This document shows positions 1 to 8,112 of a DNA stretch of 64,000 nucleotides, in pieces. The notes beneath the pieces were generated by a model. The model worked only from the letters and a program-made list of their open reading frames with translations. It was not told the DNA's origin and searched no databases. The position numbers and the translations under genes are program-made. The stretch is from Microvirga massiliensis. GTDB lineage: Bacteria; Pseudomonadota; Alphaproteobacteria; Rhizobiales; Beijerinckiaceae. Each line of letters starts with the position of its first letter. The stretch's first letter is position 1. The DNA lies in contig NZ_LN811353.1 of assembly GCF_001006805.1 (NCBI RefSeq), forward strand, positions 177,765-241,764. Direction: 5' to 3'.

Positions 1-1
1 C

Positions 2-499
2 GCCACCGAGGTCGAGGTCAAGGAAAAGAAAGACCGCGTCGATGATGCCGTCCATGCGACCAGGGCGGCTGTCCAGGAAGGAATCGTGCCGGGCGGCGGC
101 GTGGTGCTTCTGCGCGCCAAGGCGGCGGCCGCCAAACTCAAGAACGACAACCCCGACGTGCAGGCCGGCATCAACATCGTCACCCGCGCCTTGGAAGCCC
201 CGATCCGGCAGATTGCGGAGAACGCGGGTGTCGAGGGCTCGATCGTGGTCGGCAAGATCAACAGCAACAACTCGGAAAGCTTCGGCTTTGATGCGCAGAC
301 CGAGCAGTATGTCGACATGCTGCAGGCCGGCATCGTGGATCCCGCCAAGGTGGTGCGCACCGCGCTCCAGGATGCCGCCTCGGTGGCGGGCCTGCTCGTG
401 ACCACCGAAGCCATGGTCGCCGAGGCGCCCAAGAAGGAGGCCCCGCCCGCCATGCCGGGGGGCGGCGGCATGGGCGGCATGGGCGGCATGGACTTCTAA
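2..499 (+). CDS. groEL: Chaperonin GroEL (Hsp60), C-terminal part
   Basis: The frame is open from the window edge, so only the last 165 residues are present. GroEL forms the double-ring cytosolic chaperonin that folds proteins with GroES and ATP. The fragment starts in the equatorial domain with the segment around [21 protein letters not shown], typical of all GroELs, and ends in the flexible GGM tail ([12 protein letters not shown]) that projects into the cavity. A strong terminator follows directly. The 5' part and any groES lie outside the window. Identification is certain. Many Rhizobiales carry several groEL copies, and which one this is cannot be told here. Confidence 0.98.
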   Translation, partial: ATEVEVKEKKDRVDDAVHATRAAVQEGIVPGGGVVLLRAKAAAAKLKNDNPDVQAGINIVTRALEAPIRQIAENAGVEGSIVVGKINSNNSESFGFDAQTEQYVDMLQAGIVDPAKVVRTALQDAASVAGLLVTTEAMVAEAPKKEAPPAMPGGGGMGGMGGMDF

Positions 500-526
500 G
501 CCCAGCCAAGCTCACCATAGAACCAG

Positions 527-554
527 GGGCCCCGGAGCAATCCGGGGCCCTTTT
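527..554 (+). terminator. Rho-independent terminator after groEL
   Basis: A perfect 9-bp GC stem (527-535 with 542-550), extended by one A-T pair, encloses a short loop and is followed by TTTT. It starts 27 nt after the groEL stop codon. Confidence 0.9.
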
Positions 555-650
555 CGATGGAAGGGTCTTGCGCTTCTGCGTTCCGACCGTCGAAGCTGGC
601 CCGGCGAATGATGGACCGGTCCCTGGAAGCGCTTGGCAGGATGGGTGGAG

Positions 651-1133
651 ATGACGAGGCGTGACCTTCTCCTCGGGACGGCTTCGTGCTTCGCCGGCAT
701 GGCCTGGACCCTCGAAGCTGTGGCAGCTTCGAACGATGCTTTCGAGATCGTTCGCACCGAAGCCGAGTGGCGGCGGCTCCTGACGCCGGTCCAGTATGCC
801 GTGCTGCGGGAGAAGGAGACCGAACAGGCAGGCTCGAGTCGGCTCGTACGCGAGAAGCGACGCGGCACTTTCCACTGTGCCGGCTGCGACCTGCCGGTCT
901 ATTCCTCGCGGGCGAAATTCGACTCGGGGACCGGCTGGCCGAGCTTCTGGGCTGCTCTCGAAGGCGCGGTCGGAACACGGGAAGACAACTCCCTCTTCAT
1001 GAGGCGAACGGAAGTGCATTGCCGGCGATGCGGCGGGCATCTGGGGCACATCTTCGATGATGGTCCACCCCCGACCGGACTGCGCCACTGCATCAATGGC
1101 ATCGCGCTGAAGTTCGTGCGCAGCCCGGTATAG
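651..1133 (+). CDS. msrB: Peptide-methionine (R)-S-oxide reductase MsrB, exported
   Basis: Reduces the R epimer of methionine sulfoxide in oxidised proteins. The 160-residue product opens with a twin-arginine-like signal (TRRDLLLG, then a hydrophobic run), so it probably works in the periplasm. The MsrB domain follows: zinc-binding CxxC pairs at C76/C79 and C124/C127, the GTGWPSFW motif near 93-100, and the catalytic cysteine C147 in RHCING. The ATG at 651 was preferred over a TTG at 633 because it begins exactly at the signal peptide. The gene stands alone between the groEL terminator and a Crp-type regulator gene. Confidence 0.93.
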   Translation: MTRRDLLLGTASCFAGMAWTLEAVAASNDAFEIVRTEAEWRRLLTPVQYAVLREKETEQAGSSRLVREKRRGTFHCAGCDLPVYSSRAKFDSGTGWPSFWAALEGAVGTREDNSLFMRRTEVHCRRCGGHLGHIFDDGPPPTGLRHCINGIALKFVRSPV

Positions 1134-1292
1134 AGTCCGCTGAAAAGATGATGCCCCCGCAGGGATGTGCCGGGCGTCACGAGGCGCGCCCGTTTCGATC
1201 CTCAGCCTGTCGAGGATGGGCTTTTCCGGCTGGCGGGCTCCCTTGCGGTCTGGCAAGGTGCATCTCGCCTTTGAGGAATTTTCTGAAACACT

Positions 1293-2018
1293 ATGGCCGT
1301 CGGGAAGCTATCGGGACAGGAGAAACGAGACGTACTCGGGACGCATCCACTCTTCGAGGGACTGCCGGTCTCGGTGCTCGACCGCCTCGCGGCTCATGCC
1401 CGTATTGCCTCCTTCCCGGAGGGAGATCGGATCTTCGAGAAGGGCGATCCCGGCCTCTCGCTGATGCTGGTGCTGGAGGGGGTCGTCAAGATCAGCATCT
1501 TTTCCGACGAGGGCAAGGAAGTCGTCCTGAACCTCATCCGCGAGGGCGAAATCCTCGGCGAGATCGCGATCGTTGATGGAGAGAAGCGGACGGCCGACGC
1601 CTGGGCGCTTCGCGACCTGACCCTGCTCGTCATCGACCGTCGGGACTTCATGCAGGTGCTCGCCAGCGAGCCGATGCTCGGCGCCCGCCTTCTCAAGGTG
1701 TTGAGCGATCGCTTGCGGAAGACGAGCCAGCAGGTCGAAGAGATCAGTTTCGTGGATCCGCGCTATCGCCTCGCGAAGTCGATCCTCAAGCTCGCAGCCG
1801 TCCAGGGCGTGCTGCAGCATCCGGAACCACGCATCACGATGACCCAGAAGGAGCTCGGACAGACCATCGGACTCTCGCGCGAGAGCACCAATCGTCAGCT
1901 CCGGGAATGGGCGGAAACGGGGCTGCTCAGCCTCGAGAAGGGCGGGTTCCGGATCCGCGCCATTGACCGCCTCCGCGAGATCGCCAGCACGCCCGCTCCA
2001 AAGCACGATTCCTTCTGA
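1293..2018 (+). CDS. Crp/Fnr-family transcriptional regulator
   Basis: Predicted DNA-binding regulator of 241 residues. An N-terminal cyclic-nucleotide-binding-type beta barrel (about residues 15-135, with FPEGDRIFEKGDPG and the GEILGEIAIVDGEKRTADA phosphate-cassette-like stretch) is followed by a C-terminal winged helix (about 150-230, recognition helix near TQKELGQTIGLSRESTNRQL). There is no N-terminal cysteine cluster, so it is not an oxygen-sensing Fnr. The cassette has E and R at the positions that hold cAMP in CRP, so nucleotide binding is possible but unproved. Its 3' end overlaps the convergent FkbM gene by 92 bp. Target genes are unknown. Confidence 0.9.
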   Translation: MAVGKLSGQEKRDVLGTHPLFEGLPVSVLDRLAAHARIASFPEGDRIFEKGDPGLSLMLVLEGVVKISIFSDEGKEVVLNLIREGEILGEIAIVDGEKRTADAWALRDLTLLVIDRRDFMQVLASEPMLGARLLKVLSDRLRKTSQQVEEISFVDPRYRLAKSILKLAAVQGVLQHPEPRITMTQKELGQTIGLSRESTNRQLREWAETGLLSLEKGGFRIRAIDRLREIASTPAPKHDSF

Positions 2019-3066
2019 CGTTCGCGCGTGTCGGGCCTGCGGAATCAGGCTCCGGGCCCCTCCGAGTGCGCACCCGCATCGCCGTAGGCTCGTCGTCCAG
2101 CATCAGACCGCCATCGAACGGCGCAGCAATGCGCCCGAGTGCAGCCCGGAAGGCATCGTCTCGGACATACGTGTGAAGAATGCCTTCATCCGCGGGTCCG
2201 CTCGCCTGAAGAAGCGACACGAATTGCTCCTCGTCGAGTGTCGGGAGGCGTGCCAGAAAGTCCCGCATCCGGTGACCAGCGGACGGGTCCTGACCTGCGG
2301 CAAAAGTCGCGAGAAATCCCTGGACGAGGCGCGTCGCGAGCGCATGGTCCGGATGGGTGGAGTTCTCGTGGGCCCGCCCGAATTCGTAGAGATGGCGTGT
2401 CGCGCCCCAAGGGACGGGCGCTCGCGGCAGCCGTGCCGCGAGTTCCGTTTCCTCGGCAGCCACGTAAAAGCGGTTCAGGCCGTCGAAGAGCGCGAAGACG
2501 TAGTCCTGTGCGCGGAGAATAGCATCCCATTCCCGCCAGGACTCGGCTGCGCCGTGCGGGGCGACGACTTCGCCGACGACGATGCGCGGCCGCCATCTCG
2601 ACCAGTCTGCGCCCGCGAAGACGTCCGCCTCGGCTCCTTCGACGTCGACCTTCAGGAAATCGATGCGGTTCACATCGTGTCGCGCGCACAACTCCGCAAG
2701 CGTGGTCACGGGGCGCCGGACGGTGCTGTAGGCAGCCCCGAAAGCAGCCGCCCGCCTAGCATTCCGCTCCACCATCGATGACAGCCCGTGGAGCCCCTCG
2801 ACGATGTGGAATGCAGCATCGCCGGTCTCGCGGCCGATGAGGCTGCCCGAAGCGATGTCGCGCGGCCTCAAACGACGATAGAGCGCAAGGAGAGGCTCCT
2901 GCGGTTCTACGACGAGGCCTCTCCAGCCCTGGAGGTAGAACCAGAAGGAGACATTGTCCGCCACCGGGTGGCCGGCTCCGATATCGACATAGAATCCTTG
3001 CCTCTGGTCCGCGAAGGCGCAGGCGAGATGATAATCCTCCAAGCGCTGCGCATAGGACAGATCCAT
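1927..3066 (-). CDS. FkbM-family SAM-dependent methyltransferase
   Basis: A 379-residue protein with an N-terminal FkbM methyltransferase domain: the SAM-binding loop YVDIGAGHP (residues 26-34) and the FLKVDVEGAE motif near residue 140. FkbM proteins O-methylate sugars, polyketides or other small molecules. The true substrate here is unknown. Residues after about 230 are not recognised, and the last 45 or so are Arg/Gly-rich and encoded antisense to the end of the Crp gene, which suggests that the original stop has been lost. The SDR gene lies 46 nt upstream on the same strand, so the two may form an operon. Confidence 0.8.
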   Translation of the reverse strand: MDLSYAQRLEDYHLACAFADQRQGFYVDIGAGHPVADNVSFWFYLQGWRGLVVEPQEPLLALYRRLRPRDIASGSLIGRETGDAAFHIVEGLHGLSSMVERNARRAAAFGAAYSTVRRPVTTLAELCARHDVNRIDFLKVDVEGAEADVFAGADWSRWRPRIVVGEVVAPHGAAESWREWDAILRAQDYVFALFDGLNRFYVAAEETELAARLPRAPVPWGATRHLYEFGRAHENSTHPDHALATRLVQGFLATFAAGQDPSAGHRMRDFLARLPTLDEEQFVSLLQASGPADEGILHTYVRDDAFRAALGRIAAPFDGGLMLDDEPTAMRVRTRRGPEPDSAGPTRANVRRNRALERACWRSRGGGQWRGSGTRPSRG

Positions 3067-3112
3067 GCCTTCGGCTCCACGGTTCGGGTCGCCGAACCAC
3101 CGTGCGGGCGCG

Positions 3113-3895
3113 TCAGATCAGGAGCGATTGCCCGCCATCGATCCAGACAGGTGTGCCCGTGATGTGCCGCGCGCGATCGGAGACGAGGAACAGCACGAGC
3201 TCCGCGACCTCGTCGCTCGTTCCTGCCGTGTCGCCGGTCAGCGGGATCTTGCCGGCGGGATATTCCGCCGGAAAGGCCGCCTTTTCCGTGTCTCGCTGTT
3301 CCGTGTTCTCGTTGATTTCCGTGCTGATCCGGCCCGGGCAGATCACGTTCACGCGGATGTGGTGCTGCGCGAGCTCGAGGGCGAGCATCTTCGTCATCGC
3401 GACCTGCGCGGCCTTGGTACAGGCATAGGCGGTGGCGCCGGCGCTCGAGAAGGTTCGCGTGCCGTTGATCGACGCGGTGATCACGACCGATCCGCCACCT
3501 GATTTCCTGAGATGGGGAACCGCGTAGTGAAGCGTCAGGAACGTGCCGCGCAGGTTGGTGTCGATCGTCCGATCCCATTCCTGCGGCTGAAGCTCGTCGA
3601 TCGGCGCCCAGACGCCGTTGATGCCCGCATTGGCGAAGACGATGTCGAGCCGCCCGAACTTCGCGACGCAGTCCTCCACGGCCTTCTGCATCTGCCGCTC
3701 GTCGCCGACATCCGCCGCGAGCGGCACGGCTTCGCCGCCTGCGGCCGTGATCTCGCTGCAAGTTTCCCGGATCTCCTCTTCGGTGTCGCTCAAGGCGCCG
3801 ATGCGTGCGCCTTCCTTTGCCAGGCGAAGCGCCGCCGCCTTGCCGATGCCCGATCCCGCGCCCGTCACGAGCGCAACCTTGCCGCGAAGTTCCAT
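3113..3895 (-). CDS. Short-chain dehydrogenase/reductase (SDR)
   Basis: A classical SDR of 260 residues: the nucleotide-binding TGAGSGIG (11-18), NAG (89-91), and the catalytic S142, Y157 and K161 in YxxxK. An acidic residue (D37) at the end of the second beta strand favours NAD(H) over NADP(H). The C-terminal segment ends with the usual TGTPVWIDGG. The alcohol or ketone substrate cannot be told from sequence. It lies directly upstream of the FkbM methyltransferase gene on the same strand with a short gap, so joint expression is likely. Confidence 0.92.
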   Translation of the reverse strand: MELRGKVALVTGAGSGIGKAAALRLAKEGARIGALSDTEEEIRETCSEITAAGGEAVPLAADVGDERQMQKAVEDCVAKFGRLDIVFANAGINGVWAPIDELQPQEWDRTIDTNLRGTFLTLHYAVPHLRKSGGGSVVITASINGTRTFSSAGATAYACTKAAQVAMTKMLALELAQHHIRVNVICPGRISTEINENTEQRDTEKAAFPAEYPAGKIPLTGDTAGTSDEVAELVLFLVSDRARHITGTPVWIDGGQSLLI

Positions 3896-4239
3896 CGAGG
3901 TCGTCCCAATGCCTGAGCCCCCGACGTGAACCGGACGAACCGCATCCGGTTCCCTTTCCGGCTCGCACGGCAGAAGTCGGACCGATGGCGTCGAAGGGCT
4001 GTCTTCGGACAGGTCGTGCCAGTTTGCCGCGAATGCGAGTTTCGGCGGCAGCCGCGCCGTTGCTTCGGGGCCGGCTGCGTAGTGCTAACGAACGGTAAAC
4101 ATGTGCGTTGGAACACATTCGCAACGCGCATGGAAGCCGTGACAGCTTTGCGCTTCTCAGGAACTGCTAAGAAGGGCTTCTGTTCTTCATCTTCCTTCCG
4201 CTGCGCCGTTCCGCGTGCGCGGCTCTCTCCGAGAGCGAA
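3896..4239. other. Divergent intergenic region
   Basis: 344 bp between divergently transcribed SDR and EamA genes. It must hold both promoters, but I see no clear operator, repeat or small gene in it. Confidence 0.5.
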
Positions 4240-5175
4240 ATGACCAGCCAGTTTTTGACAGTGAGGGTTCCCGGGGATCGCGCCCAGGGGGCCGCGGCGA
4301 TGCATTCCGCTCTTTCGGGGCCGCTGCGCGGCATCCTCCTCATCGTCGCGTCCACCCTGTTCTTCGCCTGTTCCGACGTGTTCACGAAGGCGCTCACCGC
4401 AACGGTGCCGGCCGTTGAGGTTGCGTGGATTCGCTACGCCACCTTTTTGCTGCTGGTGCTGCCGCTCGTTCTGGCGCATGGCGGCCGCAAGGTCCTCCGT
4501 TCGCAGAGGCCGGGGCTTCAGGTGCTCCGCGGCCTCGGCATGGTCGGCTCGGCCCTCCTCTTCACGATTAGTCTGCGCTTCCTGCCGATCGCGGATGCGA
4601 GCGCCATCAATTTCGTTTCACCGATCCTGATCACCGCTCTCTCGATCCCGTTCCTCGGCGAGGTCGTGGGCTGGCGACGTTGGACGGCCGCCTTCGTGGG
4701 GCTCATCGGCGTTCTCATCATCATTCGTCCCGGGACCAGCGCTTTCGAAGCGGCTGCTCTTCTGCCGCTGCTCGGCGCCACCTGCTGGGCCGGCGCCGCG
4801 ATCGTCACCCGCCTGATGAGCAACAGGGATCATACCGTGACGACGCTTGCCTATTCGGCGCTGGTGGGCGCGGTCGTGCTCAGCTTGGCGATGCCCTTCG
4901 TCTGGGTGACGCCGACCGCCGAGGAGCTTGCGCTCGGACTCAGCGTCGGCGTCCTCTCGACGGCCGGGCACTGGCTCGTCATCCTCGCCTACAAGCATGC
5001 GAGCGCCTCGACGGTCGCGCCCTATTCCTACGTGCAGCTGATCTGGGTCGGTGTGCTCGGCTATTTGGTTTTCGGATCGCTGCCGGATTCCTGGACGATC
5101 GCCGGTGCCGGCATCATCGTCGGCAGCGGCCTCTATACGGCCTATCGCGAGCGCGTGCGGGCGGCGCAGCGCTGA
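4240..5175 (+). CDS. DMT-superfamily (EamA/RhaT) inner-membrane transporter
   Basis: A 311-residue protein with ten predicted membrane helices arranged as two EamA repeats (about 30-160 and 170-300). The first repeat contains the typical LRFLPIADASAINFVSPI and the second YKHASASTVAPYSYVQLIW. Members export amino acids, nucleobases or other metabolites from the cytoplasm. The substrate is not predictable. The N-terminal 25 residues before the first helix are unusual, and a later ATG at 4300 (MHSALSGPLRG) is a reasonable alternative start. A hairpin follows the stop. Confidence 0.9.
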   Translation: MTSQFLTVRVPGDRAQGAAAMHSALSGPLRGILLIVASTLFFACSDVFTKALTATVPAVEVAWIRYATFLLLVLPLVLAHGGRKVLRSQRPGLQVLRGLGMVGSALLFTISLRFLPIADASAINFVSPILITALSIPFLGEVVGWRRWTAAFVGLIGVLIIIRPGTSAFEAAALLPLLGATCWAGAAIVTRLMSNRDHTVTTLAYSALVGAVVLSLAMPFVWVTPTAEELALGLSVGVLSTAGHWLVILAYKHASASTVAPYSYVQLIWVGVLGYLVFGSLPDSWTIAGAGIIVGSGLYTAYRERVRAAQR

Positions 5176-5185
5176 GGTCGCATCT

Positions 5186-5211
5186 CACGCGAGCATGATT
5201 TCGCTCGCGTG
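5186..5211 (+). terminator. Hairpin after the EamA transporter gene
   Basis: A perfect 9-bp inverted repeat (5186-5194 with 5203-5211) and an 8-nt loop lie just after the stop codon. There is no clear U-run behind it, so termination efficiency is uncertain. Confidence 0.55.
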
Positions 5212-5339
5212 GGTGGTTTCGGCGCACCGGGCTCCTGGCGCGGGAAGGGAGGCTGTTTCTGCCACGAGACTCCGCTAGATGCGGGCGGTGACCGTTCGGT
5301 GCGAGCCTCCCTCCAACCGCCATCGCTGAAAGGTGCAAG

Positions 5340-6284
5340 ATGCAGCTGCGAAATCTCGGGAAGTCGGGCCTGCGCGTTTCGACTGTCGGCCTTGGCTGCA
5401 ACAATTTCGGCGGGCGCCTCGATCTCGAGGCGTCGCGCCGGGTCGTCCATAAGGCGCTCGATCTCGGGATCACCTTCCTTGATACCGCGGACATCTACGG
5501 TGATGCCGGGGGCTCGGAGACGATCCTCGGCGAGATCCTGGGCGACCACCGCAAGGAAATCGTGCTCGCGACGAAGTTCGGCATGGTGATGAGCGAGGAG
5601 CGCCAGCTCAAGGGAGCGTCGCGCCGCTACATCATGTCGGCGGTCGAGGACAGCCTGCGGCGTCTCAAGACGGACTGGATCGATCTCTACCAGCTCCATA
5701 CGCCCGATCCGCACACGCCGATCGAAGAGACGCTGCGTGCGCTCGACGACCTCGTCCACCAGGGCAAGGTCCGCTATACCGGGTGCTCCAATCTGCCGGC
5801 CTGGCAGGTCGTGGAAGCGCAATGGACATCTCGGACCCTCGGGCTCAATGCCTTCGTGTCCTGCCAGGACGAATACAGCCTGCTCGTCCGCGACATCGAA
5901 CGGGAACTCGTGCCGGCCGCCCAGGCTTACGGTCTCGGCGTGATCCCCTACTTCCCGCTGGCGAGCGGCCTCCTGACCGGCAAATACAAGCACAATGCGC
6001 CGCTCCCGGAGGGCACGCGGCTGGCGAACACGCAACGCCTCGCATCCCGCTACATGACGGAGCGGAATTGGCGAAAGGTGGAGCGGCTGACAGCGCTCTG
6101 CGAGACCCGCAACCGCAGCCTGCTCGAACTTGCCTTTTCGTGGTTGCTCGCCCGTCCGCAGGTCGCCAGCGTCATCGCAGGCGCGACCCGACCGGAACAG
6201 ATCGAGCAGAATGTCGCTGCGGCCGGATGGGAGCTGAGCCAGGACGACCTTGCCGAGATCGATCGGGTGCTGTCGGAGGCGTGA
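5340..6284 (+). CDS. Aldo/keto reductase
   Basis: A 314-residue TIM-barrel oxidoreductase of the AKR superfamily that uses NAD(P)H to reduce carbonyls. The catalytic tetrad is visible: D48, Y53 (in FLDTADIYG), K79 (LATKFG) and H120 (LYQLH). The C-terminal cofactor-binding region contains VIAGATRPEQIEQN. The overall pattern resembles the YghZ/GSP69-like group acting on small aldehydes, but the substrate is unknown. It appears monocistronic, with a repeat-rich gap downstream. Confidence 0.93.
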   Translation: MQLRNLGKSGLRVSTVGLGCNNFGGRLDLEASRRVVHKALDLGITFLDTADIYGDAGGSETILGEILGDHRKEIVLATKFGMVMSEERQLKGASRRYIMSAVEDSLRRLKTDWIDLYQLHTPDPHTPIEETLRALDDLVHQGKVRYTGCSNLPAWQVVEAQWTSRTLGLNAFVSCQDEYSLLVRDIERELVPAAQAYGLGVIPYFPLASGLLTGKYKHNAPLPEGTRLANTQRLASRYMTERNWRKVERLTALCETRNRSLLELAFSWLLARPQVASVIAGATRPEQIEQNVAAAGWELSQDDLAEIDRVLSEA

Positions 6285-6322
6285 TGGTTGCGCTATACTT
6301 ATAAATATAGTGCTGCCCTTTA

Positions 6323-6545
6323 CCTCTCCCCCTGGCGGGAGAGGTCGGACGCGAAGCGTCCGGGCGAGGGGTGAACCGCCGCGCTATCCTGTTGATGGTA
6401 TTGTGAGATTTTCTCCCGAGAGCTTTGCGCTGCCTCCATCGCCCGCCCCTTGTGGGAGAGGTGCCCCAATTTGGCAGAACGAACCCAAATTGTGCCTTCG
6501 CCTCTCCCCTTATGAGGTCGCCCCAAGGGGGATGAGGGGAACCAC
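6323..6545. repeat. Pair of palindromic extragenic repeats
   Basis: Two imperfect palindromes built from CTCTCCC...GGGAGAG arms occupy the gap after the reductase gene. The first (6323-6373) also carries a GGACGC/GCGTCC hairpin; the second runs from about 6446 to 6545 with CTCTCCCC and GATGAGGGG borders. Such elements are scattered through Rhizobiales genomes. No gene is visible between 6285 and the promoter at 6599. Confidence 0.6.
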
Positions 6546-6598
6546 CGCAATCCCAAGTCGACCGCGGCCGACGGGTTCCTCGCTTCGGACACTCGCCA

Positions 6599-6625
6599 TG
6601 TCACATTCCGATCGGCTGTTCCGTC
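6599..6625 (+). promoter_or_regulatory. ECF41-type promoter
   Basis: TGTCACA at 6599-6605, a spacer of exactly 16 nt, then CGTC at 6622-6625. As I recall it, this is the published consensus for promoters recognised by ECF41 sigma factors. It sits 33 nt upstream of the ATG of a carboxymuconolactone-decarboxylase-like gene that is followed by an ECF41 sigma gene, as expected for an autoregulated unit. Confidence 0.85.
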
Positions 6626-6658
6626 TTGGCATCGGGACCACACATTCGGGAGACCACG

Positions 6659-7120
6659 ATGAAGCCGAGACTGAATCCGAATACCGCTGCGCCCGAGCTC
6701 ATGCAGGCCATGATCGATTTCGAGAACCGCGTCAGGAACAGCGGTCTCGAGCATAGCCTCATCGACCTCGTGAAGTCGCGCGCCTCGCAGATCAACGGCT
6801 GCGCTTTTTGCATCCATATGCACACCCGGGATGCACGGGCTAACGGAGAGACGGAAGAGCGTCTGTATCTGCTCGACGCATGGCGCGAGTCGCCGCTCTA
6901 CTCCGATCGTGAACGAGCGGCGCTCGGGTGGACAGAGGCGCTGACGCTCGTTTCCCAGACGCACGCTCCGGACAGCGACTACGAGGCCCTGAAGGCGCAG
7001 TTCACCGATGAGGAGCAGGTCAAGCTCACTCTGCTGATCGCCGCCATCAATGCATGGAACCGGATCGCGATCGGCTTTAGAGCGGTGCATCCGGTCAAAG
7101 CGAATCGCGCCGCTGCATGA
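6659..7120 (+). CDS. Carboxymuconolactone decarboxylase-family (AhpD-like) protein
   Basis: A 153-residue protein with the CMD/AhpD core and the redox-active motif CAFCIHMH (C48, C51, H55), as in alkylhydroperoxidase AhpD. It may reduce peroxides through a cysteine pair. The true substrate is unknown. The ATG at 6659 has a good ribosome-binding site (CGGGAGA) and was preferred to an upstream TTG at 6626, which would lie on the promoter. Its stop overlaps the start of the sigma-factor gene (ATGA). CMD proteins are one of the three classes (carboxymuconolactone decarboxylase, oxidoreductase, epimerase) known to be partnered with ECF41 sigma factors. Confidence 0.92.
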   Translation: MKPRLNPNTAAPELMQAMIDFENRVRNSGLEHSLIDLVKSRASQINGCAFCIHMHTRDARANGETEERLYLLDAWRESPLYSDRERAALGWTEALTLVSQTHAPDSDYEALKAQFTDEEQVKLTLLIAAINAWNRIAIGFRAVHPVKANRAAA

Positions 7121-8013
7121 TGCCTGTCACACAGGACGATGCCATCGCGTCCTTCGATTCTCTCAGGCCGCGACTGATCCGCATTGCCTACCGGATGCTC
7201 GGATCAGTCGCGGATGCGGAAGACATCGTGCAGGACGCCTTCATCCGCTGGCATCAGACCGATCGAACCGTCGTCCGCAATCCGCAGGCATTCCTTACCC
7301 GAACGGTGACGCGCCTGTGCCTCGACTTTCTCGACTCGGCCCGTGTCCGACGGGAAAGTTATGTCGGGCCGTGGCTTCCCGAGCCTGTCGTGGAGCCCGC
7401 CTTCGACAAGATGGAAGACATCACGCTGCCGCTCATGATGGCGCTAGAGAGACTGTCACCATTGGAGAGGGCAGCCTTTCTTCTCCATGACGTCTTCGGA
7501 ACCGGCTTCGACGAAATCGCGCAGATTCTCGGGCGCGATTCCGCCGCCTGTCGACAACTCGCCAGTCGTGCGAGAGCTCATATCCGTGCCGCGCGGCCAC
7601 GTTTCGCAGTGCCGAAGGAGAAAGGGATGGCGATCGCAACCGCCTTCTATGCAGCCTCGCGCAGCGGCGATGTGCAGGCGCTCAAGTCGCTGCTCTCGGC
7701 GGATGTCGTGTCCTACACGGACGGGGGCGGAAAGGCACCGGCGGCGCTCAAACCCATCCAGGGCCAGGATAAGGTTGCACGGTTCTTTGCCGGAATAGCC
7801 AGGAAGAGCGGGAGCGGCGCGTCTCGACTCCTCTACCAGGGCCTGCTCAACGGAGAGCCCGGTTTCGTGACGATCGAGAAGTTCGGGATTCTGCAGACGA
7901 CGACTCTCTCGATCGAACACGATCGCATCGCAGCCATCTACATCGTGCGCAATCCCGACAAGCTGGATCACATCCGGTATCGTCGCGAGGTCACCCAGGC
8001 ACTGAACGCCTGA
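7117..8013 (+). CDS. ECF41-family RNA polymerase sigma factor
   Basis: A 298-residue sigma factor with region 2 (about 12-75), region 4 (about 105-160) and a SnoaL-like C-terminal extension (about 170-290). The three signatures of the ECF41 group are present: WLPEP (86-90) in the linker, DGGGK (202-206) and NPDKL (279-283). In this family the extension replaces an anti-sigma factor and both activates and restrains the protein. The gene overlaps the CMD gene by 4 nt and the pair lies behind an ECF41 promoter, so positive autoregulation is likely. The inducing signal is unknown. Confidence 0.95.
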   Translation: MMPVTQDDAIASFDSLRPRLIRIAYRMLGSVADAEDIVQDAFIRWHQTDRTVVRNPQAFLTRTVTRLCLDFLDSARVRRESYVGPWLPEPVVEPAFDKMEDITLPLMMALERLSPLERAAFLLHDVFGTGFDEIAQILGRDSAACRQLASRARAHIRAARPRFAVPKEKGMAIATAFYAASRSGDVQALKSLLSADVVSYTDGGGKAPAALKPIQGQDKVARFFAGIARKSGSGASRLLYQGLLNGEPGFVTIEKFGILQTTTLSIEHDRIAAIYIVRNPDKLDHIRYRREVTQALNA

Positions 8014-8112
8014 ACGCGACGCGACCGGCTACGTCGCCCCAAATTGCATCATCGATCGCCCTGCAGCCCTCCCGATGGAGGCAGCCGGTCGTCCTGCGAG
8101 GTCGATGCGAGA

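Noticed and set aside
258..1256. 332-codon minus-strand frame
   Set aside because: Antisense to groEL and msrB, both certain genes.
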